Shown: positions 59,285-64,000 of the stretch, piece after piece
Numbering within the stretch: position 1 is the first letter of the stretch
Layout of the letters: each line of letters starts with the position of its first letter
Assembly (NCBI RefSeq): GCF_021404545.1
Contig: NZ_JAAWWD010000009.1
Span: forward strand, 1-64,000
Length of the DNA stretch: 64,000 nucleotides
Direction: 5' to 3'
Origin: Aestuariivita sp.
GTDB lineage: Bacteria > Pseudomonadota > Alphaproteobacteria > Rhodobacterales > Rhodobacteraceae
Notes under the pieces: model-generated
What the model was told of the DNA's origin: nothing
The model's input: the letters and a program-made list of their open reading frames with translations, nothing else
Database searches by the model: none
Translations under genes and position numbers: made by a program

Positions 59285-61288
59285 TCAGCCCGAGGCCACC
59301 CGAGGGCGTCCACTGGCTTCCGCGACGATCTCGGCCTCCACAAACACCTCTCGCGCTTCGGCCTGTGCGGTCTTGATATGACGTTGCATGTGTATCTCGA
59401 TATCCCCGGCCCCCGCGGCGCGGGCATGTCCTTCGACGCTGTCGCGCAACACAGCCTCCAATCGGGTCAGGGCCGTGGCCGGATCGTTGAAATCCTCCGG
59501 AGTTTCCAGATGCACACGGTAGAGACCTTCTGACGGCGCTGTGACCGTGCCCGAGCGGCGCACAGTGACGCGGCCCACGACAGCGCCGACGGCATTGGCC
59601 ACCCCGGCGTGCTCGGGCAGCACCATATCGCACCGCAGGCGAGTCCCGACTTCAGGATAATAGGTCGGGGCCGAGGCGCCCAGCCCGATGACCGGAACGT
59701 TCAGCGCGAGGTCAACGGCCAGTAACCCACGATGCCCGACCAGTCCGAGCCGGGTCAATACATGGCGCGACAGGGCCTCTGGCGTGCCCTCAAACGCCGC
59801 GGTTTCTTCTGCAAAAGCAGTCTCTAACAGGGCCATCGTGGTCTGCTCCTGCAATTGCATCACAATCATGCGCGCCAGCCTGTCCGCATCCGGCGCCAAC
59901 CTTTCGCCGGTGCCCACCCGTTTGCGCGCCATAAGCTCCACCGCCATACGTGCGGCGGTGGCGTCCCAGGCTTCAGACAGTCCCAGGACATGGGACGCAT
60001 CCGACGGCGTGACCCCCGCCACCTGAACGATTCCACGCCCCACCAGCTTGGTCAGCGCCCCGTGATCCATCCGCGTCCGCAGCACCGCTGTCAGGGCTTG
60101 CACCCCATCGCCGATCCGCTCCATCAGCGCGGCCTCGCGATCCCCAAGGCCCGCACGGGACACACCGGGAACAAGCCGCGCAAATCGCGCGTCCAACTCT
60201 CCCGGCGTGGCACTGCGCAGCTGCGCCTCCATCGTGCGGTGCACCAGATCGGGCGCGTCTATTGCCATCAGCGACACCGGCACCACCCGGCGCGGCCCCA
60301 AACGCACACCGCCGCCGAGCCCGTCGGTCTCTACATGGACCTGACTGTCGCCTCCCAGGCCGGTCGTGCGCATCGCTACCGCCTCGACCATTGTACGAAA
60401 TCCCCCCACGCGCGCGCCATCCGGGTCAATCGCCGGCCGCCCGTCCCGGAGCACCGCCACGTCGGTGGTCGTCCCGCCGATGTCCGATACCAGCCCATCC
60501 GTCACCCCGGTCAGCCAGCGCGCGCCCACGATGGAGGCTGCCGGCCCGGACAAAATCGTCTCGATCGGTCGCAACCGCGCCTGTTCGGCGGACATCAGGG
60601 CTCCGTCGCCGCGCACCACCATCAGCCGCGCGTCAATCCCAAGACCGGCCAGGCTGTCGCCCGCCCGCGCGATCAGCCGGTCGATCATTCCGATCAGCCG
60701 CGCGTTCAGCACCGCCGTGACCGCCCGCTTCGGGCCGTTCAGCCGTGCCGAGAGTTGATGCGAACAAGTCACCGGAGCGCCCGTCGCCGCGCCGATGATC
60801 TCCGCCGCGCGCAGCTCATGGCCCGGGTTGCGCGTTGCAAACTGCGCGGCCACAGCCCAACCCGAAACACCCTGGTTATGTGTCTCTAGAAAGGTCAAGA
60901 GCCCGACCTCATCCAGACGCCGGACCTCACTGCCACTGTGGTCGTGCCCGCCTGCCAGAACGCAAACCGGATCGCCTTTCAACGCGTCGGAAATACGATG
61001 CTTGATCAGATCGGTTTCGCGGAAGCCGATAAAGACCAGGCCGACACGTTCGCCTTGCCCTTCGACCAGCGCATTGGTGGCCAAGGTTGTCGACAGCGCG
61101 GCCATCCCGACCTCTTTACCGCGCAGCCCTGCGGCCTCCAGCACCGCCCGCACGGCGGCGCCAATCCCTTCCGCAAGATCGTGCCGTGTGGTCAGCGCCT
61201 TGGCGCTTGCCAGGACCTCTGTCTCGTCGCGGATCAGAACCGCGTCTGTATAGGTGCCGCCCGTATCGACGCCCAAAAGTACAGCCAT
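59285..61288 (-). CDS. Hydantoinase/oxoprolinase subunit A-type protein (HyuA family)
   Basis: This 667-residue ASKHA-fold ATPase opens L-L-G-V-D-T-G-G-T-Y-T-D-A-V (phosphate 1 loop), then A-L-S-T-T-L-A-T-N-A-L-V-E-G and V-S-D-I-G-G-T-T-T-D-V-A-V (phosphate 2). HyuA partners with a HyuB subunit to hydrolyse cyclic amides in an ATP-dependent way. No hyuB is adjacent, so it may act alone or with a distant partner. The start at 61288 is preferred over upstream 61330. Confidence 0.87.
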   Translation of the reverse strand: MAVLLGVDTGGTYTDAVLIRDETEVLASAKALTTRHDLAEGIGAAVRAVLEAAGLRGKEVGMAALSTTLATNALVEGQGERVGLVFIGFRETDLIKHRISDALKGDPVCVLAGGHDHSGSEVRRLDEVGLLTFLETHNQGVSGWAVAAQFATRNPGHELRAAEIIGAATGAPVTCSHQLSARLNGPKRAVTAVLNARLIGMIDRLIARAGDSLAGLGIDARLMVVRGDGALMSAEQARLRPIETILSGPAASIVGARWLTGVTDGLVSDIGGTTTDVAVLRDGRPAIDPDGARVGGFRTMVEAVAMRTTGLGGDSQVHVETDGLGGGVRLGPRRVVPVSLMAIDAPDLVHRTMEAQLRSATPGELDARFARLVPGVSRAGLGDREAALMERIGDGVQALTAVLRTRMDHGALTKLVGRGIVQVAGVTPSDASHVLGLSEAWDATAARMAVELMARKRVGTGERLAPDADRLARMIVMQLQEQTTMALLETAFAEETAAFEGTPEALSRHVLTRLGLVGHRGLLAVDLALNVPVIGLGASAPTYYPEVGTRLRCDMVLPEHAGVANAVGAVVGRVTVRRSGTVTAPSEGLYRVHLETPEDFNDPATALTRLEAVLRDSVEGHARAAGAGDIEIHMQRHIKTAQAEAREVFVEAEIVAEASGRPRVASG

Positions 61289-61355
61289 CCCAAACTCCCT
61301 CAGCCCGTGTGATCTTGATCTAAGGCGCAAACCCGCCGCGTCGCGCCTGTTTGCG

Positions 61356-62387
61356 TCATAGTGACAGCCGTTTCACGGCCCAGCGCGCCGCATCCGCCAC
61401 GGTTGGATCGGGGTCCGTGCAAAGGGCCTTGGCAGTCGCGATCAACTCCGCCTCTCCCGAGTTTCCAATCGCGTAAAGAACATTGCGGACAAATCGATTA
61501 CGTCCGATCCGCTTGATCGGAGACCCCGAGAACATGGCCCGAAACCCCGCATCGTCCAGGCCCGCGAGATCCGCGAGCCGGGGCGCCTCCAGGTCCTGGC
61601 GCGCAGCATAGCGAATATCGCTGGCGGCCACCGCGAATTTGTTCCATGGACAAACCGCCAGACAATCGTCGCACCCATAGATCCGATTGCCCATCAGCGG
61701 GCGCAATGCCTCCTCCACCGGGCCGTGATGCTCGATGGTCAGATACGAGATGCAACGCCGCGCATCCAGCCGGTAAGGCGCCGGAAACGCATTTGTCGGA
61801 CAGATATCGAGGCAGGCGCGACACGATCCGCAATGATCCGCTTCCCTTGCGTCCGGCTCCAAGTCCAGCGTGGTGAAGACAGAGCCAATGAAGGCCCAGT
61901 TGCCCCAATCCCGGCTCAACAGATTGGTGTGTTTGCCCTGCCAGCCCAATCCGGCGGCTTGAGCCAAAGCCTTTTCGGGAACCGGGGCGGTATCCACAAA
62001 AACCTTGATCTGCCCGCCTGCTGCATCAAGCAGCCAGCGCCCCAGCCGCTTGAGCCGCCTTTTGACCAGATCATGGTAATCCCGGTTCTGTGCGTAAACC
62101 GAAATCACCCCCCGGTCGCGCCAGGCCAGCCGTTCCATCGGATCGTGCTCGGGCGTATAGCTTTCCGCCAGCATCAGCACCGACCGTGCCTCGGGCCAGA
62201 GCGCGGCAGGATTGCCCCGCCACTCCACGCGCCGCTCCATCCATCCCATCTGGCCATGAAACCCGGCCTCCAGAAACGCCCCCAGCCGGGCCGGAACCTC
62301 CGGCACCGCATCGGGTCGGCAGACGCGCGCCGAGACGAACCCTTCTTCAAGGGCGCGCGCAACCAGCCGCTCTTTCACCGCGTCCAT
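61356..62387 (-). CDS. queG: Epoxyqueuosine reductase QueG
   Basis: This 343-residue cobalamin-dependent enzyme reduces epoxyqueuosine to queuosine in tRNA. It has [14 protein letters not shown], two ferredoxin-like clusters ([13 protein letters not shown] and [11 protein letters not shown]) and a HEAT-repeat end. It is followed by hyuA and preceded by a GST on the same strand. Confidence 0.96.
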   Translation of the reverse strand: MDAVKERLVARALEEGFVSARVCRPDAVPEVPARLGAFLEAGFHGQMGWMERRVEWRGNPAALWPEARSVLMLAESYTPEHDPMERLAWRDRGVISVYAQNRDYHDLVKRRLKRLGRWLLDAAGGQIKVFVDTAPVPEKALAQAAGLGWQGKHTNLLSRDWGNWAFIGSVFTTLDLEPDAREADHCGSCRACLDICPTNAFPAPYRLDARRCISYLTIEHHGPVEEALRPLMGNRIYGCDDCLAVCPWNKFAVAASDIRYAARQDLEAPRLADLAGLDDAGFRAMFSGSPIKRIGRNRFVRNVLYAIGNSGEAELIATAKALCTDPDPTVADAARWAVKRLSL

Positions 62388-62453
62388 GCTTCTTCTGGCC
62401 AGAAATATTCCCGGGGGGGCAAGGGGGGCAGCGCCCCCCGGATCCGGCTCAGC

Positions 62454-63119
62454 TCAAAAATCCAGATCGGCATAATGCGCAGGCGGCGGAAAGCCCGAGA
62501 TCTGATCTGCCAGGATGGACCGGAACGCCGGGCGCGATTTGATCTTGGCATACCAGTCCTTGACGGCTTGGGATCGGTTCCAATCCACGTCCGATATGTA
62601 ATCGAGCGACGATAGATGCGCGGCCGCGGCGAAATCGGCCAGCGTCATCACATCGCCCGCCAGCCAGCGGCGATGATCCAGCAGCCAGCTCATGTAATCA
62701 AGGTGATACTTGATCGCGCGGGCCCCGGCCTTGACGTTCTTGCTGTCTGGATACCCTTGTTTGGTCACCTTCTTGTTGACCCGCTCATAGAGCAGATTCG
62801 AAGTGACCTCGGTGTGAAACTTGTCATCGAACCAGGTCACCAAGCGTCGGACCTCATACCGTCCCTCGGCGTCCTTGGGCATCAGCGGCGGTTCGGGCCG
62901 GGTCTCCTCAATATACTCGCAGATGGCGCCGCTCTCCGCCATCATCTTACCGTCGAGCTTGATGACAGGGACCTTACCGGCGGGGTTGCGGCGCAGGAAA
63001 TCCGGATCCTGTTCCCAATAGCGTTCCTCGACCAATTCGACCTCGATCTTCTTCTCTGCAAGGCTCAGACGCACCTTGCGGCAAAACGGAGAGAGGGGGA
63101 CGTGAAACAAACGGGCCAT
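62454..63119 (-). CDS. Glutathione S-transferase family protein
   Basis: A 221-residue GST. The N-domain reads L-F-H-V-P-L-S-P-F-C-R-K-V-R-L-S-L-A-E-K-K and N-P-A-G-K-V-P-V-I, then E-S-G-A-I-C-E-Y-I. The S-P-F-C-R motif puts a Cys/Ser at the active site, typical of Beta/Omega-like GSTs. The C-domain has L-A-D-F-A-A-A-A-H-L-S. The ATG at 63119 gives the family start; a long upstream extension to 63338 is rejected. Confidence 0.9.
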   Translation of the reverse strand: MARLFHVPLSPFCRKVRLSLAEKKIEVELVEERYWEQDPDFLRRNPAGKVPVIKLDGKMMAESGAICEYIEETRPEPPLMPKDAEGRYEVRRLVTWFDDKFHTEVTSNLLYERVNKKVTKQGYPDSKNVKAGARAIKYHLDYMSWLLDHRRWLAGDVMTLADFAAAAHLSSLDYISDVDWNRSQAVKDWYAKIKSRPAFRSILADQISGFPPPAHYADLDF

Positions 63120-63180
63120 GCAAATCTGAACATCAACTTTCCAAGGGGCTGTCCCTACTTGCCCCGCCGCGCGCGAATGA

Positions 63181-63984
63181 TCAATCCTCGAAACAGGCCG
63201 CGCGCCCATCTGCGCGAATGGTGGCCGCCCCGTCCATGATGCTGGCCGCTCGTCTGCGCAGACGGTCCGTGGGGGCAGAGGCCGAGCGGACTTTGGGTGC
63301 GGGCAACACCGCGGCCAGCCTGGCGGCCTGCCCTGCACTCAGGTCTTCGGGCCCGATGCCAAAGTAATGGCGCGATGCGGCCTCTATGCCAAAGACGCCC
63401 TCATCAAACTCCGCCACGTTCAGATAAACCTCAAGAATGCGCCGCTTGGACCAGATGGCTTCGACCGCCGGGGTGATCGCGGCCTCCAGCGCCTTGCGGG
63501 TCCAGGACCGCCCATGCCAGAGGAAGACATTCTTGACCACCTGCTGGCTGATGGTCGAGGCGCCGCGCCCCGATCCCTCCTCCAGCGCGGTGCGGATTGC
63601 CACGACGTCAAACCCCCAATGGGTGCAGTAATTGGCATCCTCCGCCGCAACGACCGATCGGGGCATGACTGGCGCAATCTCTTCCAGGGGCACCCATGCC
63701 TGATCGACGCCGCCCAGACGGCGCCCTTCGGACCACATGTAATATGTGGTGGGCGGGTTGATCACCGCCAGCGCCAAAATCAGCGCAACTGTGCCCAGAA
63801 TAGCGATGGTGATTGTCCGTAAAGCCAAGAATCCTAACCACCTGAACGGGCGGAACGGCCTGCGGGTCAACCCGCGCCGCGCCGCTGCTTCCACCCCCCT
63901 AGCCGTGGATTTTTTTCCCCGCCCGGGACCTTTGCTGGCCCTGGATGCGGTTCTTTTTCCGGATGTGCCCGACCGTTTTGCCAT
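63181..63984 (-). CDS. mtgA: Monofunctional biosynthetic peptidoglycan transglycosylase
   Basis: A 267-residue membrane-anchored GT51 glycosyltransferase. A basic N-terminal region and one TM helix (about 53-74) precede the catalytic domain with V-V-A-A-E-D-A-N-Y-C-T-H-W-G-F-D (catalytic Glu), G-A-S-T-I-S-Q-Q-V-V-K-N and K-R-R-I-L-E-V-Y-L-N-V-A-E. It polymerises lipid II into glycan strands without transpeptidation. The start at 63984 lies 16 bases from the window edge. Confidence 0.95.
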   Translation of the reverse strand: MAKRSGTSGKRTASRASKGPGRGKKSTARGVEAAARRGLTRRPFRPFRWLGFLALRTITIAILGTVALILALAVINPPTTYYMWSEGRRLGGVDQAWVPLEEIAPVMPRSVVAAEDANYCTHWGFDVVAIRTALEEGSGRGASTISQQVVKNVFLWHGRSWTRKALEAAITPAVEAIWSKRRILEVYLNVAEFDEGVFGIEAASRHYFGIGPEDLSAGQAARLAAVLPAPKVRSASAPTDRLRRRAASIMDGAATIRADGRAACFED

Positions 63985-64000
63985 GACCCCAGCTATAGGT

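Overview
The window looks like chromosome from a marine alphaproteobacterium of the Rhodobacteraceae, most likely the Roseobacter group. It is GC-rich. The taxonomic pointers are FlaF/FlbT flagellin control, a TrcR (DUF1013) cell-cycle regulator, a TIGR02300 acidic protein, COQ9, a malyl-CoA/beta-methylmalyl-CoA lyase of the ethylmalonyl-CoA pathway, a CryB-like FeS photolyase and a BLUF protein. No plasmid, phage or CRISPR array is visible.

Layout. 1-281: ends of two insertion sequences, an IS3-family tip sitting inside an IS5/IS903-like end. 322-7573: flagellar cluster (DUF1217, flbT, flaF, flagellin, flgN-like, flgJ-like rod-binding protein on the minus strand; fliK and flgD on plus). 7.6-20.2 kb: housekeeping and stress genes (aminoglycoside-phosphotransferase-like kinase, two Nu-type GSTs, mscL, ald with its Lrp-type regulator, GMC oxidoreductase, rpsU, COQ9, two quinone oxidoreductases, a TetR/sterol-desaturase pair, RNase T2). 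20.3-25.0 kb: trcR, then recR-ybaB-dnaX, split by a TauD/TfdA dioxygenase gene that carries an in-frame amber stop. 25.2-35.3 kb: LmrA/YxaF-like TetR repressor with twin operators and a hydrolase, tRNA-Ala(GGC), a GntR-controlled NMT1-type ABC importer, accA, an exporter/Lrp pair, and a 5TM-LYT protein with a degenerate GGDEF domain. 35.4-39.5 kb: mcl1 divergent from a dgcN-dgcA-dat D-amino-acid catabolic operon. 40-46 kb: photolyase/SDR pair, leucine attenuator plus leuA, zinc alcohol dehydrogenase, DUF1244, N-formylglutamate amidohydrolase; two arrays of tandem mini-hairpins lie here. 46.4-54.6 kb: pyk, rpmI-rplT, then ABC-F, MFS and serine hydrolase genes before pheS. 54.8-64 kb: BLUF protein, small membrane proteins (one resembling Pycsar/SLATT-type effectors), a decayed esterase, glutathione peroxidase and msrB-msrA, hyuA, queG, GST and mtgA.

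The most unusual signal is the pair of hairpin arrays (39913-40005 and 45468-45580). They contain eight near-perfect short stem-loops, most with a CTG-N3-CAG apex. Stems differ between copies by paired, compensatory changes, and each array sits directly behind the stop codon of a minus-strand gene. Other points worth a look are the amber-interrupted dioxygenase inside the dnaX operon, the leuA leader peptide, the inactive-looking GGDEF sensor, the nested insertion sequences and the decayed esterase. All functional calls are from reading protein motifs and gene order; no database search was run.
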